Shown here in pieces: positions 27,801 to 37,310 of a DNA stretch of 64,000 nucleotides; within the stretch, counting starts at the first letter, position 1, and every line of letters begins with the position of its first letter. The notes beneath the pieces were generated by a model. The model saw only the letters and a list, made by a program, of their open reading frames with translations, made no database searches and was not told the origin of the DNA. The position numbers and the translations under genes were made by a program. Source of the stretch: Pusillimonas noertemannii (GTDB lineage: Bacteria > Pseudomonadota > Gammaproteobacteria > Burkholderiales > Burkholderiaceae_B). The stretch spans positions 125,064-189,063 of the forward strand of contig NZ_QEKO01000002.1 of assembly GCF_003096595.1 (NCBI RefSeq). Direction: 5' to 3'.

Positions 27801-30800
27801 GCCGCCCGTGCCGCCGCTGCCCCCGCGGCCGCCGATGTCGACCTCGAAGCCATAGCCCCGGCTTTCTTCGTCGGTAACCCGGGCGACGGTGTTCTTTGCC
27901 TTGCCGATGCGGTCAAGAATGGGATTCGAAGACGAGTCGGCGCCGATGGAACCCGCCAGGCCGCCGCCCCCGCCTATGGATTGCAACAAAACGCCGTCGG
28001 CATCACCGCCCTGGGTTCGAATCGCCCCGTCAATATTGGCCTTGACGTAGCCCCCCTTGCCGCCCGAGCCGCCGGTCTGGCCCACGCCCAGCGCCAGCTT
28101 CCCGCCAAACCCCTCGATCGACGCGCCCAGGCTCATCGTGCCGCCCTGCGAGGTGCCGCCGCCACCGCCTATGGATTGGGCCAGGATGCCGCGCGACCCC
28201 GAGCCCAAAGTGTGTACTGTATATGTCGGCCCAAGATAGACATCGACCTCTCCGCCATTGCCGCCACCGCCTCCCAGTCCGCCCAATCCGATGTTCAGGT
28301 CGACCTCGACCATGCCTCCGGCCGAATAGGAGTTGCTGCTGCCGACGCCGCCATTTCCGCCGCCGCCGCCCACGGACTGGGCCAGCACGCCATTGGCGAA
28401 GTCGCCGTAGGTGCGTATAGTTGATTGGGGCGCCAGAATGCTGGCCTCGTCATCCAGGTTCAACGGCAAATCAATGCTGGCAGGCAAATCGACATACTGC
28501 GTGCTGTCTGTTCCCAAATGCACCAGCACCTTGCCGCCATGCGAGGCGTTGCCCGCGCTGCCGCCCAGCGCCATGCCGATCTTGCCCGAAATGGAATCGC
28601 CGTAGCTGATGCCCGTCGACAATACCGAGGCATCGCCGCCGTTGCCGCCGCCACCGCCGATAGACTGGGCCACCGCGGCATGGGAACCGTCGCCCAAGGT
28701 CGTCACCGATGTACCTTCGACCAAGGAAATCTCGGTCGTGCATGAAGCATCGCCAGACCCGCAGGCATGTCCGCCGTCCCCGCCCTGGCCGCCGACAGCC
28801 GTCTGGAAACTGAAGGAGATGGGAGGCGTTTCGGCCCCGGTCGGAACGGCGATGACCAGATTGCTGGCGCTTGCGCTTCCGCCGTTGCCGCCGCCCCCGC
28901 CTATGCTTTGCGCCAGAATGCCAAAGGAATCGTTGGGTGCGTAAGTGCCGGCATCCGCCGTCTTGTAGTCCATCCCCGTTGCAATTTGCGAGCGGCCCAG
29001 CACAACCTGCGACTTGGCCCCCGAGCCGCCGGCGCCTCCGCTGCCACCCAGCACCACGGCAGAACTGAAACCGACGCTCCCATCAAAGCGCGATGCGTCG
29101 CCCCCGTTGCCGCCACCGCCGCCGATCGCTTGGGCCAGTATTCCGGTTGCGTGTGAACCGCCCGTGCGAATGTTCAAATCGGTGTAGTGGATTGTCGTGC
29201 CGTCGGTGCCGGCGTGCCCGCCTTTTGCACCACTGCCGCCCAGCTGCAGCGATACGAGCGATTCAAGTGTGGCGCTGGTTGCGCTGCCGCCGTTGCCACC
29301 GCCGCCGCCCACGTTCTGGGCAACAATGCCCGGCGAATAATCACCGTGAGTGGTGAGATACATAGGGCCCGGGGAAAGTTCGCCGCAATAGCCGCCATTG
29401 CCCAGGCATACCGAGCCGCCATTGCCGCCGCCCGACCCACTGCCGCCAATGGCCATCGCCACACCCACCGACACGGTAAAGGTGTCTCCACCGTTTCCGC
29501 CGCCGCCTCCGATGGATTGGGCCAGCACGCCCGGGCTGAACCGGCCTGACGTAGAAATGGTGCCCAGGTCTTGCACTACAACCTTGCCGCCCTGGCCGCC
29601 CGCGGCGCCGTCGCCGCCCAGACCAAGAATGCCCTTGCTATCGCCGCCGCTTCCGCCGCCTCCCCCGATGGACTGCGCCATGATGCCCAGTGCGGCATCG
29701 CCGGCCGTTTTAATGGTTCCGCCAAAATTGCGCACAGTAACGCTTCCGCCTGTGGAGCCCGTGGTGCCTTCGGCACTGCCGCCCACACTCAGCGCACCGA
29801 TGGCGCTGCCCGATGCCCCGCCACCGCCTCCTATGGACTGGGCCAGCAGGCCGTGCGCTGAATAGCCGGCGGTTGAGACGCTGCCCGACTGGGACACCTC
29901 GACACTGCCTGCCGTGCCGCCGCCCGCGCCATCACCACCCAGGGCCACCACGCCACTTACCTGGACCCCGCCCGCACCGCCACTGCCCGCAATGGATTGG
30001 GCCAGTACACCGTAAGCATGGTCGCCGCCCGTATTGATCGAACCGCCGGCATCGACGGTTACGCCTCCGGCATCGCCGCCGCTGCCGCCATTGCCCGCCT
30101 GGCCGCCAAGCACCGACACAAATGTGCCAGCGGTTCCTCCGCCCCCGCCTATGGACTGCGCCATGACGCCGGTCGAATAATGGCCCGTGGTGTCTATGGT
30201 GCTGCCGCCGTCGGTAATGACCGAAACATTGCTGGCACTTCCACCCAGGCCCGCGCCGCCGCCCTGGCCCGCGATGGCCGCGCCGTTGCCGCCGTCGCCG
30301 CCCTGGCCTCCAAGGCTTTGCGCCAGGATACCGTAGAGCGTATTGCCGCGAGTCGAGATACGGGAGTTTTCACCTTGCAAATGCACGGAAACGTAGTTGC
30401 CTATTCCGCCCCAGCCTCCGGTGCTTTCCTGCGGGGGGCCCTCACCACCCTTGCCGCCCCGGCTCAAGGCGGCGATGCCCGCCCCCTCGCCGGTGAATGT
30501 GCCGCTCAGGTCCACCGAGATGGTACCGCTGGAATTGACCACGGCCGGGCCGCCGAAGCCTCCACGGCCCCCGGCGTTGCTGTCATCGTTGGACTTCCGG
30601 CCTTCTCCGGCGCCGCTGATGGCATGAATGCCATAGACGTCCGTGCCGTCCTGCGCGGCCCAGGCAATGCCGATGCTGCCTGTATTGTCCACCTCGACCC
30701 AACTGGTGTCGCCTGCGGGGCCATTGTCGGTGCCACCCATGCCCCCATAAGACTCGGCGTGGATGCCCGCGCCCCGGGCATAGCCGGTAAGCCGGCTTGC

Positions 30801-31547
30801 GCTGCTGCCCAGCGAGATCGAACCACTGTTCGTCAGGTCGATGATCCCGCCGTCGCCGCCGGCGCCGCCCTTCTGGTCACCCACGACTCCGTCGTTCTGG
30901 TCTCCGCCCGTGCCCCCGCCGCTGACTGCGCTGATGCCGAACATGGGCACATTCTGACCCGATCCCGTATGAGGCTGCACCGTGCCGCTGATGGACAGGT
31001 TTCCGCTATTGGTGATGGTCAGTTTTTGTCCGGCTCCGCCGGCGCCGCCGCTGGACTTGTAATTGTCGTTGTAGTCGTCGCCATTGCCGCCGATGGACGT
31101 TACCGCGATCAGGCTTTGCAGGTAGCCCGCATTCGTCGTGCCTTCCAGCGCAATGCTGCCCCGATTCGAAAGGCTGATGGTCCCGCCCTTGCCCCCGTCG
31201 CCTTCGTCAACCCCCTTGCCGCCACGGCTGTACAGCATGAGCACCCCGGGCACATTGCCCGTTACCGGATAGCTCAGGCTGCTGCTGGCGTTGGCGTTCA
31301 GGGTTCCGGTCTCGTTGTAGACAAAGCTTTCGCCGTCCTTGCCCTTTTTTTCGCTAGAGCTTCCATCCTTGCCGTCGGCGCCCTGGCATACTTGGTAAGC
31401 CAGGTGTGCGTCACCGCTCGTATTGCAGCTTGCCTGTGCGCTGTTGGCCGATGTCGCGGCATACACGCCCAGTGCCGATATGACGGCAAGGCGCAGAATA
31501 TGTGGCCGGGGAAGTGAAACCGTTCTGTTGCGTGCATGTGCTTTCAT
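24837..31547 (-). CDS. Giant glycine-rich autotransporter (type Va secretion)
   Basis: This 2236-residue protein has a signal peptide (MKAHARNRTVSLPRPHILRL... ending ANSAQA), a passenger of about 1900 residues and a C-terminal autotransporter beta-barrel (about 1975-2236) ending in MMYRF. The passenger contains some 20 imperfect repeats built around AQSIGGGGGNGG, each followed by a beta-helix-like unit of 50-80 residues. Variants include AQNVGGGGG, LLQSIGGGGG and AQSLGGQGG. It is probably a surface adhesin or biofilm factor. The frame is open 69 codons upstream, but the signal peptide fixes the start at 31547. Two cysteines occur near the passenger start and a few near the barrel. The repeats make assembly error possible. 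Confidence 0.9.
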   Translation of the reverse strand: MKAHARNRTVSLPRPHILRLAVISALGVYAATSANSAQASCNTSGDAHLAYQVCQGADGKDGSSSEKKGKDGESFVYNETGTLNANASSSLSYPVTGNVPGVLMLYSRGGKGVDEGDGGKGGTISLSNRGSIALEGTTNAGYLQSLIAVTSIGGNGDDYNDNYKSSGGAGGAGQKLTITNSGNLSISGTVQPHTGSGQNVPMFGISAVSGGGTGGDQNDGVVGDQKGGAGGDGGIIDLTNSGSISLGSSASRLTGYARGAGIHAESYGGMGGTDNGPAGDTSWVEVDNTGSIGIAWAAQDGTDVYGIHAISGAGEGRKSNDDSNAGGRGGFGGPAVVNSSGTISVDLSGTFTGEGAGIAALSRGGKGGEGPPQESTGGWGGIGNYVSVHLQGENSRISTRGNTLYGILAQSLGGQGGDGGNGAAIAGQGGGAGLGGSASNVSVITDGGSTIDTTGHYSTGVMAQSIGGGGGTAGTFVSVLGGQAGNGGSGGDAGGVTVDAGGSINTGGDHAYGVLAQSIAGSGGAGGVQVSGVVALGGDGAGGGTAGSVEVSQSGSVSTAGYSAHGLLAQSIGGGGGASGSAIGALSVGGSAEGTTGSTGGSVTVRNFGGTIKTAGDAALGIMAQSIGGGGGSGGDSKGILGLGGDGAAGGQGGKVVVQDLGTISTSGRFSPGVLAQSIGGGGGNGGDTFTVSVGVAMAIGGSGSGGGNGGSVCLGNGGYCGELSPGPMYLTTHGDYSPGIVAQNVGGGGGNGGSATSATLESLVSLQLGGSGAKGGHAGTDGTTIHYTDLNIRTGGSHATGILAQAIGGGGGNGGDASRFDGSVGFSSAVVLGGSGGAGGSGAKSQVVLGRSQIATGMDYKTADAGTYAPNDSFGILAQSIGGGGGNGGSASASNLVIAVPTGAETPPISFSFQTAVGGQGGDGGHACGSGDASCTTEISLVEGTSVTTLGDGSHAAVAQSIGGGGGNGGDASVLSTGISYGDSISGKIGMALGGSAGNASHGGKVLVHLGTDSTQYVDLPASIDLPLNLDDEASILAPQSTIRTYGDFANGVLAQSVGGGGGNGGVGSSNSYSAGGMVEVDLNIGLGGLGGGGGNGGEVDVYLGPTYTVHTLGSGSRGILAQSIGGGGGTSQGGTMSLGASIEGFGGKLALGVGQTGGSGGKGGYVKANIDGAIRTQGGDADGVLLQSIGGGGGLAGSIGADSSSNPILDRIGKAKNTVARVTDEESRGYGFEVDIGGRGGSGGTGGQIDIDFAGKIATAGDWADGLVAQSIGGGGGAGGSSTASGSSKSAQINIAVGGAGGAAGNGGPIYTYFDGAHYNYIGTEGYNAYGVLLQSIGGGGGQGGDGSDMAHGDIYVGGGMGGSGGASGSGGDIRTSGTDSWLRVETFGSDAPAFAAQSIGGGGGIGGAGNSDSASRSDDTHEVALSVGGHGGSGNHGGTIGLQLGISSSTQGDRSYGFLAQSIGGGGGVGTAGKAGNLASVGLGGRGGAGGDGGTVSLTFNPGSSIDTSGKGSHAIVAQSIGGGGGIAGDSSLNLGLGSDGWLVPAGESGGNGNGGTVSITSQGSITTSGANAFGILAQSIGGGGGLGGNEAGVYAGSTGHGSGSGRGGGVHLEHWGAILASGSGANGIFAQSTGPDGGSAVSLSLYGTVQGGSGDAASVWIDDGNYNKFNIYEDGEVLRPESGVGLRYTGRGTTEAGYVLDVDLSGHGTIGGNILCQNASGSGAGGTDKPCRVESGGQTVMKEATLYQADIRNGGLLEIGRTGKFDTLTVEGDYEQASTGVLRADMDFGGMRTDRMVVKGDAQLDGGFDLAAISLLPRRELSVLDVEGALAGTLQAIDSPIFDFHLRQQGKSHHVSVKGARFDVGGMGLEGNHQGVARHLQNIWDQGGTLALGPLFAALNNASKSGAGAYRDRLTDLAPGAALAPAGQMAAGMVNFMGAMMSCPAMEGTGTSTREHDCLWGQISRRNTDHDGGNGSPGFSFDSTILQFGGQWQYKPNWFLGGSVAYQDSSLKGNSGRVRGNGDAGYAGIVLKHQDGPWVYSGSIAGGYGSHRLNRSMDISGYDRSVHSSPDVYSVGAKLRAARHFELTERLYLKPYVDLDAFYTRMPGYSESGGPLSLEVDSSDQFVVGLSPMLEFGGRIDFSDGTVMRPYAYAGVSLLSKDAWTTSARLAAAPAGSSSISTSLPGDNVVGRFGLGVQLNTAKGLDFRLQYDGEASSKVSSHAAQLKMMYRF

Positions 31548-31688
31548 GATGGACGGGCTTCTTTGCTTGGTCTGCCGCTTGCGGGCCGGGCACACCCTTG
31601 TGCAGGCCCCAGGCGCCATACCGGAGCATGGGACGCCTGGCAACAGACAATGTGGAAAATTCCCGTGCAGTCTGCCGGCCCGCTTTTC

Positions 31689-31735
31689 ATGAAACAAGAT
31701 TTTTTCGATGAAACCGGCCATTTCTTCGATGAAAT
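31689..31735. promoter_or_regulatory. Three ATGAAA direct repeats upstream of the autotransporter
   Basis: ATGAAAC (31689-31695), ATGAAAC (31708-31714) and ATGAAAT (31729-31735) recur every 19-21 bp, the second and third within TTCGATGAAA. They lie about 140-190 bp before the autotransporter start. Phased direct repeats about two helical turns apart are the usual binding pattern of LytTR regulators, and one is encoded nearby. Binding itself is inferred. Confidence 0.45.
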
Positions 31736-31816
31736 GACGTCGGGCGGCCTGCATGCGTCAAAAGGCCGCGGCCTCGGGCCCGTCGGTTCCGCCGGCAAAT
31801 GGCTACAATTCAGTCT

Positions 31817-33498
<1,682 letters not shown>

Positions 33499-33571
33499 AA
33501 ATCCGCCGGCCGTCCCCATCTATATATTTACATCCATCCGTGCCGCAAGGCCGTTGATTCCGGAGGACTTC

Positions 33572-33772
33572 ATGAACATCACTCTGAACGGCAAGCCCCA
33601 CGCGCTCGACCAGGACAGCAGCGTGGCCGACCTGGTGCGCAGCCTGGGCTACGAGGGCAAGCGCATTGCGGTAGAGCGCAATGGCGACATTGTTCCCAAA
33701 AGCCGGCACGCGCACACATCGCTGGCCAATGACGACGTCGTGGAGATCGTCGTCGCCGTGGGCGGGGGCTGA
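33572..33772 (+). CDS. thiS: Sulfur carrier protein ThiS
   Basis: The 66-residue product has a beta-grasp fold of the ThiS/MoaD type (MNITLNGKPHALDQDSSVAD) and ends in the essential di-glycine (VVAVGGG) that is adenylated and thiocarboxylated for thiazole synthesis in the thiamin pathway. A strong site (CGGAGG) precedes the ATG; an upstream in-frame ATG (33554) is less likely. No thiG, thiO or thiE is adjacent, which is unusual because thiS normally sits beside thiG. Confidence 0.9.
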   Translation: MNITLNGKPHALDQDSSVADLVRSLGYEGKRIAVERNGDIVPKSRHAHTSLANDDVVEIVVAVGGG

Positions 33773-33793
33773 AAGGGCTCAAGCGACAATTCG

Positions 33794-33820
33794 AAAAACG
33801 GCCGATGGAATATCGGCCGT
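33794..33820 (-). terminator. Rho-independent terminator of ffh
   Basis: Read on the minus strand, the stem ACGGCCGAT (loop 5 nt) ATCGGCCGT is followed by a run of T. It lies 26 bp after the ffh stop codon and between convergent thiS and ffh, so it may serve both. Confidence 0.8.
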
Positions 33821-33845
33821 GAAGGGAAAAGAACGATAAAGCGCT

Positions 33846-35270
33846 TTAGCGGCGGAAACCGCCAAAGCCGCCGCCCCCGCCGCCCAGGCCCTTCAGCCCG
33901 CCCATGGCGCGCATCATCTTGGCCATGCCGCCCTTCTTCATTTGCTTCATCATGCCCTGCATCTGCTCGAACTGGGACAGCATGCGGTTGACTTCCTGCA
34001 CGGGCACGCCCGCGCCGGCGGCAATGCGCCGCTTGCGCGAGGCCTTCAATAGTTCGGGCTTGGCGCGCTCGGCCGGCGTCATGGAGTTGAGTATGCCTTC
34101 TGTGCGACGCAGCTGTTTTTCAGCCTGGCCGCCCTGCAGCTGGGATGCCGCCTGGGCAAACTGGGCGGGCAGCTTTTCAAGCATGGAGCCCATATCGCCC
34201 ATTTTCTTGACCTGCTGAAGCTGCTCGCGAAAATCGTTGAGATCGAAGCGGTTGCCCGACTTGATCTTGGTGGCCAGCTTCTGGGCCTCGGCGATGTCGA
34301 TGTTCTTTTGGGCCTGCTCGACCAGCGAGACGATGTCGCCCATGCCTAGCACGCGCTGGGCCATGCGCTCGGGGTGGAAAGGCTCGAGGCCGTCGAGCTT
34401 TTCGGACATGCCCACGAACTTCAGGGGCTTGCCCGTAACGTGCCGCACCGACAGCGCCGCGCCGCCGCGGGCGTCGCCGTCAAGCTTGGTCAGCACCACG
34501 CCGGTAAGGGGCAACGCATCGGCAAAGGCCTTGGCCGTATTGACGGCGTCTTGCCCCTGCATGGCGTCGACCACGAACAGCGTTTCAATGGGACGCAGCA
34601 GGTCGTGCAGGGCGCGGATCTCGCGCATCATGGCTTCGTCTATACCCAGGCGGCCGGCCGTGTCGACGATAAGCACTTCGTAGTGGTGGCGCTTGGCGTG
34701 GTCGAGCGCAGCCGTGGCAATGGCCTCGGGCTTTTGCGAAGGGTCGGACGGCAGGAAATCGACATGGGCCTGGGCGGCCACCGTCTTCAGCTGCTCGATG
34801 GCGGCCGGACGGTAGACGTCGGCGCTGACCACCAGCACTTTCTTCTTGCCCGACTTGCGGCCCTGCTGCACGTGGCCGCCCTCGACCAGCCACTTGGCCA
34901 GCTTGCCGGTGGTGGTGGTTTTACCCGCCCCCTGCAGGCCGGCCATAAGAATGACGGCCGGGGGCTGGGTGGCCAGCGAAAGCTCGCCCGCCTCGGCGCC
35001 CAGGTCGCCGCCCATGAGGGCGGTCAGCTCTTTGTGGACCACGCCCACCAGGGCCTGGCCGGGATTGAGGCTGCCGACCACATCTTGGCCCAGCGCCTTT
35101 TCCTTCACGCGGGCGATGAAGTCGCGCACCACCGGCAGCGCCACGTCGGCTTCGAGCAGGGCCATGCGCACTTCGCGCAGCATTTCCTGCGTGTTGGCCT
35201 CGGTAAGGCGCGCCTCGCCGCGTATGGTCTTGACGACGCGGGACATGCGCTGGGTCAGGTTTTCGAGCAT
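33846..35270 (-). CDS. ffh: Signal recognition particle protein Ffh
   Basis: This 474-residue SRP54 homologue targets inner-membrane proteins co-translationally. It has the N domain, a GTPase domain (GLQGAGKTTTTGKLA, DTAGRLG, TKLDGDARGG) and a methionine-rich M domain that binds 4.5S RNA and signal sequences, with a glycine-rich tail (GGGGGGFGGFRR). It is divergent from the ccsA-like gene. Length and motifs are normal. Confidence 0.96.
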   Translation of the reverse strand: MLENLTQRMSRVVKTIRGEARLTEANTQEMLREVRMALLEADVALPVVRDFIARVKEKALGQDVVGSLNPGQALVGVVHKELTALMGGDLGAEAGELSLATQPPAVILMAGLQGAGKTTTTGKLAKWLVEGGHVQQGRKSGKKKVLVVSADVYRPAAIEQLKTVAAQAHVDFLPSDPSQKPEAIATAALDHAKRHHYEVLIVDTAGRLGIDEAMMREIRALHDLLRPIETLFVVDAMQGQDAVNTAKAFADALPLTGVVLTKLDGDARGGAALSVRHVTGKPLKFVGMSEKLDGLEPFHPERMAQRVLGMGDIVSLVEQAQKNIDIAEAQKLATKIKSGNRFDLNDFREQLQQVKKMGDMGSMLEKLPAQFAQAASQLQGGQAEKQLRRTEGILNSMTPAERAKPELLKASRKRRIAAGAGVPVQEVNRMLSQFEQMQGMMKQMKKGGMAKMMRAMGGLKGLGGGGGGFGGFRR

Positions 35271-35387
35271 GGCAATCTTTCGCTTAAACTAGCTGGTCGG
35301 CATAACCGGAATAAGAAACGGTTACGGTTATGCTAACGCACTAAAATACAGGGGCAACCTGGCATTATGCCTTAACGCCCCTACGGG

Positions 35388-36248
35388 ATGAATAACAGAT
35401 ATATGTCTGCTGGCATTGTATTTCACTCGCTCGCCGCGCTGGCCTACGGTCTGCTGGCCGTGTCTTTGTGGCAGCCGCTAAGGGGCGGTGACCCAAAAAC
35501 CAATGTGGGCGGCATGCGGCGCAGCTGCCTGCTGGGCGCCATCGTGCTGCATGGCGCGGGCTTGTACATGGCCATCCTGCATAGCGCCAACCATCTGTAC
35601 CTGGGCTGGGCCCTGGCCCTTTCGGCCGCGCTGTGGCTGGGCATGATCGTATTCTGGCTTGAAAGCCTGGTCATGCGCATCGATGGGCTGCTGCTTATTT
35701 TACTCCCGGCCGCGGCGGTGATCAGCGCGGTGGCGGCGGTGTTTCACCATGGCCATCTGGTCAGCAACGCCGGCGACGAATGGCTGCGCATCCACCTGCT
35801 TATCGCCCTGACCGCCTATGGCCTTACCACCGTGGCCGCCCTGCAGGCCATGCTGATGGCCGCGCTCGACCGCTACCTGCATCGCCCGGTCGAGCACGCG
35901 GGCGAACGCGGCTCGCTCAGCCGTGCGCTCGACGCCATACCCCCGCTTCTGGTGCAAGAGCGCCTGCTCTTCCGCCTGATCTGGATCAGCTTCTCGGTGC
36001 TCACGCTGACCGTCATTTCAGGCGCCATCGTGTCGCAGCGGCTTACCGGCGCGCTGTTTCCGCTTGACCACAAGACCATATTCACTTTGCTGTCGTGGCT
36101 GACCTTCGCCGTATTGCTGGTGGGGCGCCACCTGCGCGGCTGGCGCGGCCGCCAGGCACTGCACTGGACGCTTGCCGGCTTCGCCTTCGTGCTGCTTTCA
36201 TACAGCGGCAGCCGCTTCGTCATCGACGTCATTCTGCACCGAGGATAA
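35388..36248 (+). CDS. CcsA-like cytochrome c assembly membrane protein
   Basis: This 286-residue integral membrane protein has about eight hydrophobic segments and belongs to the CcmC/CcsA (YpjD/CorE-like) family. Conserved histidines occur in a loop and helix (for example HLRGWRGRQALHW). The family handles haem or assists cytochrome c maturation, but genes in this position next to ffh have no proven role. The following PP0621-type gene starts one base after its stop, so they form an operon. Confidence 0.82.
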   Translation: MNNRYMSAGIVFHSLAALAYGLLAVSLWQPLRGGDPKTNVGGMRRSCLLGAIVLHGAGLYMAILHSANHLYLGWALALSAALWLGMIVFWLESLVMRIDGLLLILLPAAAVISAVAAVFHHGHLVSNAGDEWLRIHLLIALTAYGLTTVAALQAMLMAALDRYLHRPVEHAGERGSLSRALDAIPPLLVQERLLFRLIWISFSVLTLTVISGAIVSQRLTGALFPLDHKTIFTLLSWLTFAVLLVGRHLRGWRGRQALHWTLAGFAFVLLSYSGSRFVIDVILHRG

Positions 36249-36249
36249 T

Positions 36250-36513
36250 GTGGGAAAACTGATTTTCTGGGCCGTCGTCATCGTGGCCGTACTGCTGGTG
36301 CTGCGTATTCTGGCGCTGCAGCAGCAAAAACAGGCCGCCGAGCCGCGCGCCGAGCCCCTGCCGCGCCGAAGCAAGGCGCCGCCGGTGAACCAGCCCGAAT
36401 CCATGGTCAGCTGCGCCCACTGCGGCATACACATGCCGCGTTCCGAGGCCCTGCTGATCAACGGTCAAACCTGGTGCAGCAGCGAGCACGCCAAACTGGG
36501 CCAGCGGCGCTGA
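36250..36513 (+). CDS. PP0621-family small protein with cysteine motif
   Basis: This 87-residue protein starts at GTG one base after the upstream stop. It has one N-terminal membrane helix (LIFWAVVIVAVLLVLRIL), a basic proline-rich linker and a C-terminal CAHCGIHMPRSE...WCSSEH segment that looks like a small metal-binding knuckle. The function is unknown. Conservation of the Cys motif in the family and the tight spacing support it as a real gene. Confidence 0.8.
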   Translation: MGKLIFWAVVIVAVLLVLRILALQQQKQAAEPRAEPLPRRSKAPPVNQPESMVSCAHCGIHMPRSEALLINGQTWCSSEHAKLGQRR

Positions 36514-36654
36514 TGCCACGGCGTGGACCACAGCTTGCCCTGAAGCGCTTCGCGCCCGCACCACAGCGAGCCACCGTCCCGCCTTTATTTGGCTCGCCAT
36601 TTTTCGGTCAGCTCCACTGTGTCAAGGCATGGGAGGATGCTCGGGGATACTGTC

Positions 36655-37239
36655 ATGACGACCTTCGTACTGGATAGACACGGGTGGTTGAAACCCGGGG
36701 CGGGCCTGCAGCGCGCGCCTTCGCCCAATTTTGATGCCCGGCCGGCCGGCGCCGAGCCCTCTCTGCTCGTCCTGCACAACATCAGCCTGCCCCCCGGGGT
36801 GTTCGGCGGCACCGAGATCGTCGACCTGTTCCTGAACCGGCTGGACTATTCCTCGCACCCCTGGCTCGAGCGCCTGCGCGGGCTCACTGTTTCCGCGCAC
36901 TTCCTGGTACGCCGCGACGGCGAAGTGGTGCAGTTCGTCTCCACCGACCAGCGCGCCTGGCATGCGGGTGTCTCGCAGTTCGAAGGACGCCAGCGCTGCA
37001 ATGACTTTTCCATCGGCATCGAGCTGGAAGGCACCGACGAACTGGACTATGCCGATGAACAGTACGCCAGCCTGAAGCGCCTGACCCAGGCACTGAAGCA
37101 CCAATACCCCTTAAGGGCCGTGCGCGGCCATGAGCATATCGCCCCGGGACGCAAGACCGACCCCGGGCCCTGTTTCGACTGGAACCGCTACGGCCGGGAA
37201 AACGGCTGGTTCAGGCGGCAGATGCCACCCCTTTCCTGA
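36655..37239 (+). CDS. ampD: 1,6-anhydro-N-acetylmuramyl-L-alanine amidase AmpD
   Basis: This 194-residue cytoplasmic zinc amidase cleaves the anhydro-muropeptides imported during peptidoglycan recycling. Zinc ligands are visible in LVLHN and in GHEHIAPGRKTDPGP. FDWNRY lies near the end, as usual. The start MTTFVLDRHGW is preferred; in-frame ATGs lie 6 and 22 codons upstream. A terminator follows 8 bp after the stop. Confidence 0.93.
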   Translation: MTTFVLDRHGWLKPGAGLQRAPSPNFDARPAGAEPSLLVLHNISLPPGVFGGTEIVDLFLNRLDYSSHPWLERLRGLTVSAHFLVRRDGEVVQFVSTDQRAWHAGVSQFEGRQRCNDFSIGIELEGTDELDYADEQYASLKRLTQALKHQYPLRAVRGHEHIAPGRKTDPGPCFDWNRYGRENGWFRRQMPPLS

Positions 37240-37247
37240 ATCAATAG

Positions 37248-37282
37248 AAAGGCCGCCGGGCACAAGCGCGGCGGCCTTTTTG
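37248..37282 (+). terminator. Rho-independent terminator after ampD
   Basis: The stem AAAGGCCGCC (37248-37257) pairs with GGCGGCCTTT (37270-37279), and a T run continues to 37281. It lies between convergent ampD and htpG; AAAGG at its left edge may also make it work for htpG. Confidence 0.85.
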
Positions 37283-37310
37283 CAGCGTGCGGCGCACACC
37301 GGGGCGCGGA

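Noticed and set aside
26780-30320. Regularly recurring short DNA repeats resembling a CRISPR or tandem array
   Set aside because: The repeats are imperfect, lie in frame, and encode the SIGGGGG units of the autotransporter passenger.
25284-31517. Long plus-strand open frames opposite the autotransporter
   Set aside because: Low-complexity alanine/proline products that mirror the glycine-rich repeats on the true strand.
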